This document shows positions 16,865 through 27,766 of a DNA stretch of 58,858 nt, one piece after another. The notes beneath the pieces were generated by a model that did not search any database, had not been told where the DNA came from, and saw only the letters and a list, made by a program, of their open reading frames with translations. The number at the start of each line of letters is the position of its first letter. Position 1 is the stretch's first letter. The translations under genes and the position numbers were made by a program. The stretch lies in NCBI GenBank assembly GCA_902786565.1, contig CADACW010000023.1, positions 1-58,858 on the forward strand. Reading direction: 5' to 3'. This DNA comes from an uncultured Prevotellaceae bacterium (GTDB lineage Bacteria > Bacteroidota > Bacteroidia > Bacteroidales > Bacteroidaceae).

Positions 16865-19800
16865 CTATTTCATATGTGTGATAATTATCTTTTCTCCGTG
16901 ATGTATATACACGCCCGGCTGCGTAGGCTTGCGACCAATCTTGAAGCCTTGCAGGGTCCACCAGTCGGAGTCATCACTGTCGTCGGTGACAATCGAACTG
17001 ATACCAGACAGCGCACTGCTCAGGTCGAGGACGTAAGGCTCCCACGACGTGCCGATGTTGGCATCGCTGACGTACATCTGCGTGTTGTCGATGTCGATGA
17101 TCTCGCCGTCGAGACAGGTGCGCAGGGTCATGGACTGTCCGGCTCCGTCGCCACTGACGACAAGGTAGTAGATGCCGTTCTCGCTGGCGCGTGTGGCACC
17201 GCGGCACTCGTCGCTGATGAAGGCGGCCACCTCGGCAGTGTCAACCACAGCGTCTCCGTCGCGCAGCTGAATCGCCATTGTCATGTTGCTCGGATAGAGG
17301 CCAAGGGGTACCGGATTGAAGATGCGTAGGTCTTCTGGCGCACGCCGTGGTGCTGCCATGCGGGTCTTTGCCCTTGCAGCCGATGCTGCCGTTTCCGTCG
17401 GATAGAGGAACGACGTCGTGTCGCTGGCGTTGCTGTAGTACAGGTAGCCGCGTCCGCTCTCCAGTGCTTTCAGACTGCCTTCCCATCCGTATTCACCGTA
17501 GATGGCTACGCCCGTCTGCGACTTCACGATATCGCCCTTCTGCGGGTTAGCGGCAGCCAGTGCCTCATCCACGGTCATCGTCGTCAGCGGCGTGTAGGCT
17601 ATCCAATTCCAGCCCTTTCCGAGCATGACGGCTCTCTCCTTGTTCTCCTTCAGCTGACGGCCCGACACGGCGAGCAGGCTGTTGGGAGCCTCCTGCTTCG
17701 TGGTCGGCAGACGATCTATCTTCAGCTTGTACATCTCGTTGGCCTTCGCTCTCTTGAGCGTTCCGTCGCCCCACTGGGCACCATTGTAGTCGTTCCACGC
17801 CGAGCGGCTCTTAAGCAGCATGCTCCACTCTGCGTATGCGCTGAACACATGGTCGAGGTAGGTGCTCTGCGGCTCCACACCGAAGGCTATCCAGTTCCAG
17901 TTCTGATGGATGGGGATGAGCTGCTCCACGTTCTCGCTCTTCGTCCAGATGGCGGGTGTGTCGAAGTTGCCCAGCATCTTGTCCTGTGCGAAGATAACCT
18001 CTGTCAGGGTGGAATCAACACCTGCAGCGGTCTTTATGGGTACTGCAATATTGGCATCGGTGTAGGCCACGCCGCGCGATGCATCCCAGATGCGGAAGGT
18101 CACTTCCTTGCCCATGTCGTAACGCTTGTCGTCGTTGCCATAGACGTTCATTGTCACGTAGGCGGCTCCGCGCACCTTCTCGGGCGATGCCACGCCTCGG
18201 CACTCGCCATTGATGAACGCAGCCACCATGCTCTCCGGGTTCTCCATCAGGATGCCGCCGATATACACCTGTCCGATAATCGACATGTTGTGGTCGTACT
18301 TCGTCGGGTCAACGGCCCACTGCGGTTTCTCGCCGCGTACCTTCATCACGATGCGCAGCGGTTCCAGAATGCCGTTGTTGCCCAACAGACCGATGGCCAC
18401 GTCGTAGTTGCCCACGGGCACCAGCGGGTTCACCTCGAAGCGCAGCGTCTTCGTCTTCAGCGGACTCACGTCGTCCGTGCGTTCGCTGTCGACGAGCGAG
18501 AGCCACTGCGGCATATTATATAAGGTATATAGCTCGGTGCTGCCACTCTTGTTCTCGATGTCCACGTCGAAGGTATAGTCGTCGCCGTACTTCTTGATGA
18601 TGTTCACCGAGTCCTTCATCCACGTCAGCGTGTTCTGCTGCACGTAGGCCGTCCAGCGGATGGGCAGCGAGGTGTTGCCGTGCAGGTCGCGGATCTGGTC
18701 CACGGTGATGTTGAGCGTGGTGCCCTCGATGCGGCGCAGCCGGCTATTCTCTCCAGTGAGGTTGATGATGAGCTTGCGCTCCGAGGCGACGGGTGTGGTG
18801 TTAATGGGTGTTTCGTCGGGAGCGTTCTTCAGGGGCGGTGCGAAGGGCGAGAAGGTGGCGAGGGTGGTGTCTATCACGGCGGGTAAACCGCTGAGCGCAC
18901 TGGGATGAGCCATGTTCTCCAAGGTCTGCACCTTCGTGGGGACACCATTGTCTTTGCCCGTCTTCTCGAAGGGATAGTAGGCCACAAGGCCGCGACTGTA
19001 GATGTCGGCGGTGTCGATGGTGTTGTACATGTTCTGCTGCAGACGGCTCTCGCTGAGCGAGGCGTGCCAGATGCGCAGTTCATCGACCCAGGAATCCTTG
19101 GCATCCTTGCCCACGACGAGCACGGAGCCTTCCAATGGCGGCACATCGGTCTCGGCGATGACGGCTGTGCGCTGGCCGTTGAGATAGAAGCTGGCTGCCT
19201 GGCCGCGCACCACGTTGAGTGCCAGATGACGCCAGTCCATGACTTCGGGGAAGTCCTCGGCACTGGCCACCATGATGGAATCCTTGTCGTAGTTGAGAAT
19301 CAGGTTCTTCTTCCCGTCGTAGTGCAGCTTCAGTTTGTTGTGCTGCTGCTGGTCTTTGCCTTGGTTGGGCGTGGTCGTCTCGAATACCACATCCTTGCCG
19401 TCATAGTCGCTGATTCGATGCCACAACTCTATGGCATAGCTGTCGCCGGGCCTGGTGGTGATTTGTGTGATGTCGGTCTTCGCACCCTCGTTGTCGTCCA
19501 TGCGCAGGCCGTAGTTCACGTTCTCCAAGAGCCAGCGGTTGGGAACGGAGAAGTCGTGGGTGTGGCGCTTGTCGGCGGCCGTGAAGCCGTGGCCCTCGTC
19601 AAATGGCCAGTAGTTGGCCAGTCCATAGACGTAGCTGTCCTTGGCTTGATCCTTGGTGGCGGTGGCCTTGTGAACGTCGCGATAGATATTGTAGAGGCTC
19701 AGCGAGTGGATGTCGGCGTCGATGCCGCCGAGGTAGAGGTGATAGTCATCGGTATAGCTGAAGGCCTCCAGGTCCTTCAGCTCCACGGGGCGGTCCTCGA

Positions 19801-22800
19801 ACAGCATCACGTTACCGGCCTGGTCTGCCGACGCCTCCATGTCGAAGGTCATGGTACTGGCCTTGTAACTCAGTGCCACGAAGGTCCACTCGTCCTTGGG
19901 CATGGGGCGGTCGCTCACATGCTGTGTCCCGCCCACGGTAGCCACCACGTAGCCGTCGTCGCGGACGTTGAGTGCAAATCTCGAATTTGTCTTGCCTAAG
20001 GACAAGAGCGTGCCGCTGTCACGGCGGTAGAGCCAGAAGTCGATGGAGAAGTCGCCCTGCAGGAACACGGGGTTCACCGTGCGCGGTGCTTCGCCGAAAG
20101 GCATCAGCTGCAGTGCCACCTCATGGTCCACCTGCGTGTCGTTGAGCTTGGCGGTGACGATGACATTGTTGTCGCTCACGTAGCCCGGCACGATGTCCTC
20201 GTTGAACTCGATGACCAGCTGGTCGCCGTAGCCTAAGATGCCGTTAGCAGGTGTAGGTGTGAAGATGTTGATGGGTCGGGTGATGTCCTTGACGACGTTG
20301 ATGACGTCGCTATAGACCTGCACCTGTTCGTTGCCGTAGGGTGTGGTGGTGAAGGCGCGGAACTCGTAGTTGCCCTCGGGGTAGCTCTGGTCGCTAATCA
20401 TTTTAAGTTCCAGCGGCAGGTCGCCCGTGGCAGGCAGCAGGTTGTAGTTGGCATTGAGCGAGTCGGCCTTGTTGGTCACCCACGTATGCAGGGCCGTCCA
20501 CTGCGTGTTGCCCTGGAAACGGTACTGCACGCCCACGTTCTTCAGGTTCTTGAACTGGCGGTTGAAGCCCTTCACCTTCATCTCCAGACGGGCACTGTCC
20601 GTCTTGCAATTCACCACCGGCTCGGTGATTGCCAGTTCCACGGGCGATGACGAGGGCTTGAAATGTACGCTCAACTTAGCGATATCGTGAATCTTGATGG
20701 CCTGATATGCTGACGAGAACCACAGTTCGATGTTCTCATAGTCGAGCACGCTCTGGTCAGTCTGTCGAACGGTGATTACCTTCTTCACCGTCTCGCCGGC
20801 GGGGATGAATATGCCGCGTCCATTGGCAGGCACACCGTCCATCAGTATCTCCAGTCCATGCTGGTTGGTGCCTTCCGCAACCGACAGATTATAGGTAAAG
20901 TCGAAGCCCTGTGTGGTGGTACTGATGTTCGACAGATGCAGGGTAAACTGCCCTGTCTGTCCGGCGGGTATGTCGGTCAGTACGGCACTCTTGACAGCGA
21001 TGCCGCCGTCAGTGCTGATTTGTATGTCGGGATTCTCCATCTGTTCCGTTCCGTTGGAGAGAATGTGCTGTCCCGGCTCGTAGTACTGGGTCTTCTCTTC
21101 CTTCTGATAGGGATTGTAGCTTTGTCCGCCGAAGATACTGAAGATGTCGCTCCAGCCCGTAGGCGACTTGTAGATATCCACTGAGAAGTCGGTGCCCTTG
21201 TTGCCGTCATCAAAGGTGTAGTCGAACTCGGCATAGTCCTTCGTATTCTCGTCGTAGTCGCTCTCAGTGGTGGAGTAAGCCCAACCGTTCTCTGTGTCGA
21301 CTGACATCTTCGTCTTGAACTGTATGGAAGCGGCCGTGTTTTTCGTTGAGAAACCACCCTTTACGATACCTCCCAGATTGTGCGAATAGTTGTGTTTCAC
21401 CACTTTGGTCGTATCATTGCGGGCTGTGTAGGAGTAGCCCGATCCACCATCGAACGAGATGTTGCGCTGCCAGTATTTGTCGCGATTCTCAATAGCCGTC
21501 ACCTTGTCGTATTCGTTGTTGTAGAGGACCTTTTGCCAGCTTTCTATCTGATTGTTGCACCAGGCCACCTTGTCTTCGGCCACAAAATCTGTGAGGCTCT
21601 CCCATGCGGCGGGTGTCACCTGCACGTAGGTGCCCTCCTGTCCGTAGCTTGTATCATCCTCCTTGACCCATGTGGCATAGAGCACCTCGCTCGTGTTATT
21701 CACGAAAGCGCGGGCCTCGGCCTCAGTATCGAAGTGCTGCGTGAGGTAGCCATTGCGTGTCTCCCGCCACTTCGGAATCATCACCTCTTCAATCTCGTAG
21801 GTGGAGTACATGAACTTTGTTGTCACGCTGTCGCCCAGGCTGGTAGCCACATCGTCTTTCAGTTCGAAGGGCGCCGTCTCGTTGTCGCGGAAGAATCCCA
21901 CCTTGCGGCATTTGCCCATGAGCAGGTTGGTGCTGTAGCCTATGAAGACATCGCCATTCGATCCGCAATAGTCCTTAGTGGCACCGGTGGATACCTGCTC
22001 GGTAGCGGTCAGCGTCCACGTCTTTTCGGTCGATGAGTTCTTGTTCCACGTATAGTGAATGCCACCGCCTATATCAGAGGTATTGTCAAGGTCTGTGGTC
22101 TCGTAGTAGAGTCCGAAGCCCGACATGAATCTCACCTTCGCACCTAAGTTTGCCTCATACATCATCTTCTCGTTGCCATAGCCACCGCTGGTGGAACTTC
22201 TCACCTTCGTCTTGGTCGAGCCAGTCTTCCACACGGTCTTCGACTTAGCGCCTGGCGGGTCGCGCAGCACCATCAGCACCTGGTCGGGGCCATTGGTGAC
22301 GAAGTTGTTGCCGATAGGAAGACTGCCCACGACGATGGCATTTATGCCATTGGGGGCGTAGGTACGTCCTTTGCGCTCCAGCGTGATGCCCAGATGACGG
22401 GTGTACGGACTGACGACGTTGGGTGCTCCGGCATTCCACTTGAAGGCGTAGCGTCCCAGTGAGTCAAGCACCAATTGGTTCTTCTTCAGGTCGTACACCT
22501 GGCCCAACTGGTATTCGGTTTCACCGGGCGGAAGCACGGCCACGATGGTCTGGTCGCTCGACATCTCGTTGGCCACAGTAATAACCTGGCCGGCGAGGGG
22601 GATGGTGTCGTTGGCAGCCTCTCCGTTGTCGTAGTTCGTATAGACCTCATAGCCGTAGAGTTCTGTGTGATATTCATCGCCCATCTTATAGATAGGATAA
22701 CCGTACTTGTAGCTGACGGCACCTTCATCCGTGCGTGTCCACAGGTCGCTGACGGTAAACTTGCCCAGTTCGTCCTCACCCTTGTATTCCTGTATGCCGA

Positions 22801-25800
22801 AGACGTCCTTGCCACTCTTGGGCTGGCTGATGTCCACCTGAGGTGTGGCAAAGTAGGTTTGCACAAGTTTGGTGTGGTACTTATACTTGTTTAGCACGGA
22901 GTCGCCCCGTTCATCCACCTGCCACAACGAGTCGATCTGCTCCTTCAGCACGTTGCTCAAGTCTATCTCTGGCAGGATATTGAACTCTATGTCGGGGTTC
23001 TTAGGTATCTCGATGTTCTTCACGATGTACTTCAGCGGTGGCAACTTGGCCGAGAACTCGCCCGTCGCGGGGTCGGTATTGATGAATATGTAGCGTGCGT
23101 CGCCGCCTTCGAAGCCTGTCCATGCCGTGCTGTTGATGCTCACAGTGTCGCTCTCCCACGTGCGAATCTGGGTAGCCGATGTTTGGGGCTTGCCCTCCAC
23201 GCGGTTGAACGATAACGATTCGTTGTTCAGTTTCAACGTGATGGTGGCCGTGCCAATGTTGTTCTTCGATGCGCCGAAGCCCACGGCCAGTGTGTCGTTA
23301 CGTTCGCCGCCACTGACGCGCCCTACAAAGTTCACGAGTGTGGAATCGGAAAAATTATAGGTCACAGGGGCATTGAAGTTACGCTTACCTTTGATAGGGA
23401 AGCGGCCCTGATTGACCATCTTGTGATTGCCCAGCTTGGCTTCGACAAAATGCTCGCCTATAGGAACGGAGATTCTGTAGCGGCCTTGTGCATCGCTCTG
23501 CTGAACTTCGCCATCGGTGGTCAGCAGCTGACCATCCACATAGAACTGTATGCCCTCGGCAGGAATGTTCGTGCCGGCATAGTAAACGTATCCCTCCATG
23601 GGGAACGACGACACATCCTCGAAGTCGATGTTGTTAGCCGTCAGCGAGGTGGGGCTGACGAACATCGAGCGTGTGACGGGATTGAACTGATGCTCGCCGT
23701 ACAGCGGGGCAATCTCGTAGTTTGTGCCGCCTTGCTGGAACGGAATACCGCGTATGATATAGTTGCCATTCTTGTCGGTCACACCGTAGAGACCCAACTG
23801 CTGCGGCACGGTGGCCGACGGCGTGGCATTAAGTCCAACCTCAGGATGGTTCAGCTGGTAGATGCCGTCCTGACGGGCCACGTCGAAGGCATAGTCCTTC
23901 ACACCGAGTCCCTCGTCGAGCGGCCAGTAGAGCACCAAACCGCCCTCCGTACCGCCGAGGATACGGGTGTAGTTGGTTTCCACCTCTTCTTTGCTCAGGG
24001 CTCTGTTCCATAGGCGGATGTCGTCAATATAGCCGTTGAAGGACTGGCCCATACCTGCGTACATGCTTTCGATGCCGCCCACAGCGAGGGTGGGATCGCT
24101 GCCAATGTTCCAGTCCTTATACTGAGTGCAATCGAGTGTGTACGACAGCAGCGAGTCGGTGCCCACATAACAAGTCAACATGCCGTGGTCATAGACGGCG
24201 GTGACGTGGGTAAAGTCGGTGGTGCTGAACGGCAGGCTCTTATTGAAGTGATGCGAGTTCAGCCTATTGTCATAGTGGATGACTCTGTTCAGATAGAAAT
24301 GTGTGCCGTCGTCGCTCATCACGCCCAGCTCCAGTCCGTTGCCTAATCGCAGAATGGTTTGGTTGGCGGCTCCTCCGGCATCCACGCTCTTTGGCCGTGC
24401 CCAGAACTGTATGGTGAAGGTGCCGTCACCGCTGAGCACGTTGGCGTACTTCTCCTTGTTAGCAGTCGTCCACTGCAAGCCCTTGCCTGCACCCTCGATG
24501 TAGCGCGAGAGGAACTGCGGCTGGTCGGTCTGCTCGTCGGCACTGGCCTTGACGAGGTTCACCTTCACGCCATCGACGGCTGTTCCCGAGCCGTAGGAGA
24601 TGTGACCAGTGATGGTGCCTCGGGCTTGCGAGAAACCAGGGGCGATGACCTCGTCGGTCTTCACAATCTGCTCGTCGCACTTCGCGCCGTAGGCCTGCAC
24701 GGAGTATTCATAGTACGAGCCGGCCAGCGGACGGTCATCGGTATAGGTGTATTCCGTGGCCGTGCCATGAATCTCGTCGGTGAGCAGCGTCCAGTCTGTA
24801 TCGCCAATGACGCGGCGCAGCACACGGAAGTAGATATCGTTTGTAACGTCGGCGCGAGCCACCTTCCACTTCACGATGACGGTCTTCTCCTCCGTGCCTG
24901 TCGATGCCTTCACCTCGCTGATGTAGCTGCCAGCAGGCAGGTTGCCAGTATAGACGTTAGAGTAGAAGTCGCGGTTCATATAGGTGGTTTTTACACGATA
25001 GTCCATCATGTCGCACACCGACCCTTCGGCATCGAAGCTGGCCTCCGATGCCTCCGTATCGACCATCATGCTGCTGTCGAGCACGCGCCAGGCACTGCCT
25101 GTCTCTGCCGGACGGTATTCAATCGTCCAGTTCTCGCCCGTGGGGGCAGCGCAGTATTCCCACTTCAGGCGCACGGCTCCGTCGTAACTGCGGTCCTGTG
25201 TCAGCTTGATGGGCATCTCAAGCTGTGTGCTCACCTGCTGCTCTATCCAGAAGTTCGTCAGTAGCCTTTCGGGGTTTGCCAGCACGCCACTGGTCAGATG
25301 GTCCTTGTCGTATTTGTCTGCCAGCACGACGGGCAGGAAGATGACGCGATAGTTGTAGCGTTTATCGTAGTCGATGTCGCTGTCCTCCACCTTGAGGTCG
25401 GTGGCATCGCCGTTCATCTCGGCAATGAGGGTGTAGGTGTCTGCTGCCTGACCATCCTCATAGCGGATGACGTACCACTTGCCGTCCGTGCGGCAAGGGC
25501 GTGTCACCATGCATTTCACGCCCCAGCCGCTTTGCTCCTCGTAGCGTGTCCAGCGAATGGTGTTCTTCCTGGTCCATTTGTCAAAGTCCACATTGAGGCT
25601 CTTTGCGCAGGTGAAAGGGTCGATGATAATCTCTTTCGTCGGCCGGGTGAGTGTGACAGGCGTGTTGCTCAGGTTGTTGGTATTCCCATACGGTGCATAT
25701 TCGATGGTGGGGGTAAAGCGAATGCCCATCGGATGGAAGTATGCGCCACATATCAGGTTGTATCTTCTTGCAACAGCGTTTCTTTCAACATCTATCATCC

Positions 25801-26611
25801 CTCCGTGTTCGCCAGTCACAGTGAAGTCAGATACATTCATTGTTTCGTTGATGTATCTGCCGTCATTGACTTTGTCGCCACTAACTTCCCTGTATGTTGT
25901 GTAATACTGCTTGACGTAGTTGTCCTGGTTGCGCTTGTCATATACGTTCCTGGCCTTGAGACTGATGCAGTAGTCATCGGCCCAGTCCACCTCCAGGTCG
26001 GGTGTGGGTTCATTGTCGGCAAACGCCATATTGAGGTCCTTCTCATATCGGATGTCACCCTGAGGTACATTCTCATGGATATAGTTTATCCACTCCCATA
26101 TGTCGTATTCCATCTTGATGCGCTTCACGCCATCGTCGAAACACCTTTGTATGGGCTTGAACCGGAGGGTCATGATGCCGCCGATACTGGCCAAGTCGTT
26201 GCCGCTTACCATGACGATGTTACCCCAAGACTCATCCTTGACACTGAAACTGACATTGTTGCTGTTGGAACTTTTGTACCATTCGGCCACCGTGTGCCAC
26301 TTGTTGTCGCTCGTCTGCAGGTATATCTTTCCGTGATTCTTCAGATAGGCGTGCTGCATGGCCTTGAACTCGAATTCCCAGAAATACTTATCGTCAGCGA
26401 AGCTAAAGGCACTAACGGTCTTGAAATAGTCTTTTATATCATTTACCCCCTCAGCGTTGGTCCAGAAGGTGTAGGTTCCTCCACCGGGGTCATCGTTGGC
26501 CCACGTCGTCGGGCTTCCCCCGATGAGCATCACGAGCATGAGCGTCATCACTTGCAGCCCGAACGCCCTGCGTCCCAACCGCCTGAATCCTTGTTGTTCT
26601 TTTGTCTTCAT
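16865..26611 (-). CDS. Giant secreted LamG/FN3-like multidomain protein (3248 aa) with type IX-like tail
   Basis: A signal peptide covers about residues 1-38 (hydrophobic core LQVMTLMLVMLIGG). Beta-sandwich and FN3-like regions follow; a carboxypeptidase-regulatory-like segment starts at about 662 (GTITGHISYGSG) and another at about 1007. LamG-type lectin domains are seen at about 730-880 (ending DDIRLWNRALSKEEV), 2185-2310 and 2390-2525 (WVDELRIWHASLSES). Two related modules near the end share VAAFINGECRG / VAAFISDECRG and DANI, and two WNWIAF / WNWIAY repeats lie between. The tail WWTLQGFKIGRKPTQPGVYI with KIIITHMK resembles Prevotella C-terminal secretion tails. The protein is likely cell-surface or secreted; ligand unknown. 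It is preceded by the DHH lipoprotein gene (23-bp gap). Confidence 0.85.
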   Translation of the reverse strand: MKTKEQQGFRRLGRRAFGLQVMTLMLVMLIGGSPTTWANDDPGGGTYTFWTNAEGVNDIKDYFKTVSAFSFADDKYFWEFEFKAMQHAYLKNHGKIYLQTSDNKWHTVAEWYKSSNSNNVSFSVKDESWGNIVMVSGNDLASIGGIMTLRFKPIQRCFDDGVKRIKMEYDIWEWINYIHENVPQGDIRYEKDLNMAFADNEPTPDLEVDWADDYCISLKARNVYDKRNQDNYVKQYYTTYREVSGDKVNDGRYINETMNVSDFTVTGEHGGMIDVERNAVARRYNLICGAYFHPMGIRFTPTIEYAPYGNTNNLSNTPVTLTRPTKEIIIDPFTCAKSLNVDFDKWTRKNTIRWTRYEEQSGWGVKCMVTRPCRTDGKWYVIRYEDGQAADTYTLIAEMNGDATDLKVEDSDIDYDKRYNYRVIFLPVVLADKYDKDHLTSGVLANPERLLTNFWIEQQVSTQLEMPIKLTQDRSYDGAVRLKWEYCAAPTGENWTIEYRPAETGSAWRVLDSSMMVDTEASEASFDAEGSVCDMMDYRVKTTYMNRDFYSNVYTGNLPAGSYISEVKASTGTEEKTVIVKWKVARADVTNDIYFRVLRRVIGDTDWTLLTDEIHGTATEYTYTDDRPLAGSYYEYSVQAYGAKCDEQIVKTDEVIAPGFSQARGTITGHISYGSGTAVDGVKVNLVKASADEQTDQPQFLSRYIEGAGKGLQWTTANKEKYANVLSGDGTFTIQFWARPKSVDAGGAANQTILRLGNGLELGVMSDDGTHFYLNRVIHYDNRLNSHHFNKSLPFSTTDFTHVTAVYDHGMLTCYVGTDSLLSYTLDCTQYKDWNIGSDPTLAVGGIESMYAGMGQSFNGYIDDIRLWNRALSKEEVETNYTRILGGTEGGLVLYWPLDEGLGVKDYAFDVARQDGIYQLNHPEVGLNATPSATVPQQLGLYGVTDKNGNYIIRGIPFQQGGTNYEIAPLYGEHQFNPVTRSMFVSPTSLTANNIDFEDVSSFPMEGYVYYAGTNIPAEGIQFYVDGQLLTTDGEVQQSDAQGRYRISVPIGEHFVEAKLGNHKMVNQGRFPIKGKRNFNAPVTYNFSDSTLVNFVGRVSGGERNDTLAVGFGASKNNIGTATITLKLNNESLSFNRVEGKPQTSATQIRTWESDTVSINSTAWTGFEGGDARYIFINTDPATGEFSAKLPPLKYIVKNIEIPKNPDIEFNILPEIDLSNVLKEQIDSLWQVDERGDSVLNKYKYHTKLVQTYFATPQVDISQPKSGKDVFGIQEYKGEDELGKFTVSDLWTRTDEGAVSYKYGYPIYKMGDEYHTELYGYEVYTNYDNGEAANDTIPLAGQVITVANEMSSDQTIVAVLPPGETEYQLGQVYDLKKNQLVLDSLGRYAFKWNAGAPNVVSPYTRHLGITLERKGRTYAPNGINAIVVGSLPIGNNFVTNGPDQVLMVLRDPPGAKSKTVWKTGSTKTKVRSSTSGGYGNEKMMYEANLGAKVRFMSGFGLYYETTDLDNTSDIGGGIHYTWNKNSSTEKTWTLTATEQVSTGATKDYCGSNGDVFIGYSTNLLMGKCRKVGFFRDNETAPFELKDDVATSLGDSVTTKFMYSTYEIEEVMIPKWRETRNGYLTQHFDTEAEARAFVNNTSEVLYATWVKEDDTSYGQEGTYVQVTPAAWESLTDFVAEDKVAWCNNQIESWQKVLYNNEYDKVTAIENRDKYWQRNISFDGGSGYSYTARNDTTKVVKHNYSHNLGGIVKGGFSTKNTAASIQFKTKMSVDTENGWAYSTTESDYDENTKDYAEFDYTFDDGNKGTDFSVDIYKSPTGWSDIFSIFGGQSYNPYQKEEKTQYYEPGQHILSNGTEQMENPDIQISTDGGIAVKSAVLTDIPAGQTGQFTLHLSNISTTTQGFDFTYNLSVAEGTNQHGLEILMDGVPANGRGIFIPAGETVKKVITVRQTDQSVLDYENIELWFSSAYQAIKIHDIAKLSVHFKPSSSPVELAITEPVVNCKTDSARLEMKVKGFNRQFKNLKNVGVQYRFQGNTQWTALHTWVTNKADSLNANYNLLPATGDLPLELKMISDQSYPEGNYEFRAFTTTPYGNEQVQVYSDVINVVKDITRPINIFTPTPANGILGYGDQLVIEFNEDIVPGYVSDNNVIVTAKLNDTQVDHEVALQLMPFGEAPRTVNPVFLQGDFSIDFWLYRRDSGTLLSLGKTNSRFALNVRDDGYVVATVGGTQHVSDRPMPKDEWTFVALSYKASTMTFDMEASADQAGNVMLFEDRPVELKDLEAFSYTDDYHLYLGGIDADIHSLSLYNIYRDVHKATATKDQAKDSYVYGLANYWPFDEGHGFTAADKRHTHDFSVPNRWLLENVNYGLRMDDNEGAKTDITQITTRPGDSYAIELWHRISDYDGKDVVFETTTPNQGKDQQQHNKLKLHYDGKKNLILNYDKDSIMVASAEDFPEVMDWRHLALNVVRGQAASFYLNGQRTAVIAETDVPPLEGSVLVVGKDAKDSWVDELRIWHASLSESRLQQNMYNTIDTADIYSRGLVAYYPFEKTGKDNGVPTKVQTLENMAHPSALSGLPAVIDTTLATFSPFAPPLKNAPDETPINTTPVASERKLIINLTGENSRLRRIEGTTLNITVDQIRDLHGNTSLPIRWTAYVQQNTLTWMKDSVNIIKKYGDDYTFDVDIENKSGSTELYTLYNMPQWLSLVDSERTDDVSPLKTKTLRFEVNPLVPVGNYDVAIGLLGNNGILEPLRIVMKVRGEKPQWAVDPTKYDHNMSIIGQVYIGGILMENPESMVAAFINGECRGVASPEKVRGAAYVTMNVYGNDDKRYDMGKEVTFRIWDASRGVAYTDANIAVPIKTAAGVDSTLTEVIFAQDKMLGNFDTPAIWTKSENVEQLIPIHQNWNWIAFGVEPQSTYLDHVFSAYAEWSMLLKSRSAWNDYNGAQWGDGTLKRAKANEMYKLKIDRLPTTKQEAPNSLLAVSGRQLKENKERAVMLGKGWNWIAYTPLTTMTVDEALAAANPQKGDIVKSQTGVAIYGEYGWEGSLKALESGRGYLYYSNASDTTSFLYPTETAASAARAKTRMAAPRRAPEDLRIFNPVPLGLYPSNMTMAIQLRDGDAVVDTAEVAAFISDECRGATRASENGIYYLVVSGDGAGQSMTLRTCLDGEIIDIDNTQMYVSDANIGTSWEPYVLDLSSALSGISSIVTDDSDDSDWWTLQGFKIGRKPTQPGVYIHHGEKIIITHMK

Positions 26612-26634
26612 AGTCTTTATCTTTTTGGTTTATT

Positions 26635-27747
26635 TCATTGCAGTATTTCTGTTATTCTCGGCACAATCTGTTTACGTGATAGTTCTTCCTTGGAGTAGGT
26701 TACACCTTCACGGAGCGACGGTCCGAAGATGGCCTCGGCCACAGCCTGAGTCCCTTCACCGTAATAGATGAAATAGGTGCCGTCTTCCACGAAAGGCGTG
26801 TCAGGATCGCTCTCGTCGGGATTGGGTACAAGATTATCGATCTTGGCAAACAGCATGTCGCGCCTGTTGTCGCACATCACCTGGGGCATCACGCCCAACA
26901 TACGGCTGATAAAGTCATCCATCTCGCTTGCCTTGCAATTAAGCGAACCGAAACCGATAGCCTTGCCACCTATCTCATACTCCTTATAGTCCGAGAGAAA
27001 GATCTCGCCATCGCTCATGCCATCGTAATTATTGGCGGCATCGGCCATCTGGCGGTTAATCTCTGCCACTTTGTCCTCCAACTGCAACTGGGCGACCAGC
27101 GCCGTCCATGCCACGGAGTCCTCATGCTGAGTGGTAGTCTTGGTGAGATTACGTGTGTCCGACAGCAATCCGGCAAGCAGAATGCGGGCAGTCTCATCGT
27201 CGATGTCGACACCTGTCTCCCTGTACATCTCGTAGATGATGGTGCAGGTGGAGCCAATCATCTCCCTGCGAACGTAGGGAATGCCGCTGTCCTGAATGTC
27301 GCCCTCTACGTGGTGGTCTATCTTCTGTAGGATGATAGCCTCCCTGGCACCGTCCACACACTGGGCATAGTCGGTGTGGTCGGTCAGTATGAGCCGTGTC
27401 TGCGGCACCACACTGCTCTTCAATTCGGGCAGTTCAAAGCCGAACACGCCAGAGATATAGGCTGTCTCGCGGTTGGTCGCACTCGACACCTTTGCCTTGC
27501 AGTTGTAGCCCAGCGCATTCATCAGCTTGGCATAACCCAACGACGAACAGACGGCATCCACGTCAGGCGTTTTGTGACCATACACGAATGTCGTGTCTGC
27601 TCCCCAGTCGAGCGTTTTCAGCATAGCGCGAAACGCCTTCCCCTGTTCGGGTATCACCAGAGGATCGTCTTCCGACGAGCATGAGGTGAATAGTCCCAAG
27701 CCACAGACGAGGATGGTGGCCATCAGCCAAAGTCTATTCTTATTCAT
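26635..27747 (-). CDS. Exported DHH-family (Mn-dependent pyrophosphatase-like) lipoprotein
   Basis: The N-terminus MNKNRLWLMATILVCG with lipobox LFTSC (Cys about 23) predicts a lipoprotein. The rest matches family II inorganic pyrophosphatases: motif I GHKTPDVDAVCS, the metal-binding TDHTDYAQ (family usually VDHNE), KIDHHVEGD with the DHH triad, GSTCTIIYEMY and LLAGLLSDTRNLTK. The C-terminal DHHA2-like domain follows (GFGSLNCKASEMDDF). Length (370 aa) equals a cytosolic enzyme (~310) plus a leader and linker. The metal ligands look intact, so activity on pyrophosphate or another phosphoester outside the cytoplasm is plausible. It lies in one operon with the giant protein and the fimbrillin-like gene. 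Confidence 0.85.
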   Translation of the reverse strand: MNKNRLWLMATILVCGLGLFTSCSSEDDPLVIPEQGKAFRAMLKTLDWGADTTFVYGHKTPDVDAVCSSLGYAKLMNALGYNCKAKVSSATNRETAYISGVFGFELPELKSSVVPQTRLILTDHTDYAQCVDGAREAIILQKIDHHVEGDIQDSGIPYVRREMIGSTCTIIYEMYRETGVDIDDETARILLAGLLSDTRNLTKTTTQHEDSVAWTALVAQLQLEDKVAEINRQMADAANNYDGMSDGEIFLSDYKEYEIGGKAIGFGSLNCKASEMDDFISRMLGVMPQVMCDNRRDMLFAKIDNLVPNPDESDPDTPFVEDGTYFIYYGEGTQAVAEAIFGPSLREGVTYSKEELSRKQIVPRITEILQ

Positions 27748-27766
27748 AGTCTTTATCTTTTTCCTG

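Noticed and set aside
25298-26698. Long + strand open frame (about 466 codons) opposite the giant protein gene
   Set aside because: GC-rich antisense shadow; no domain, no promoter, and the opposite strand encodes a signal peptide and LamG domains.
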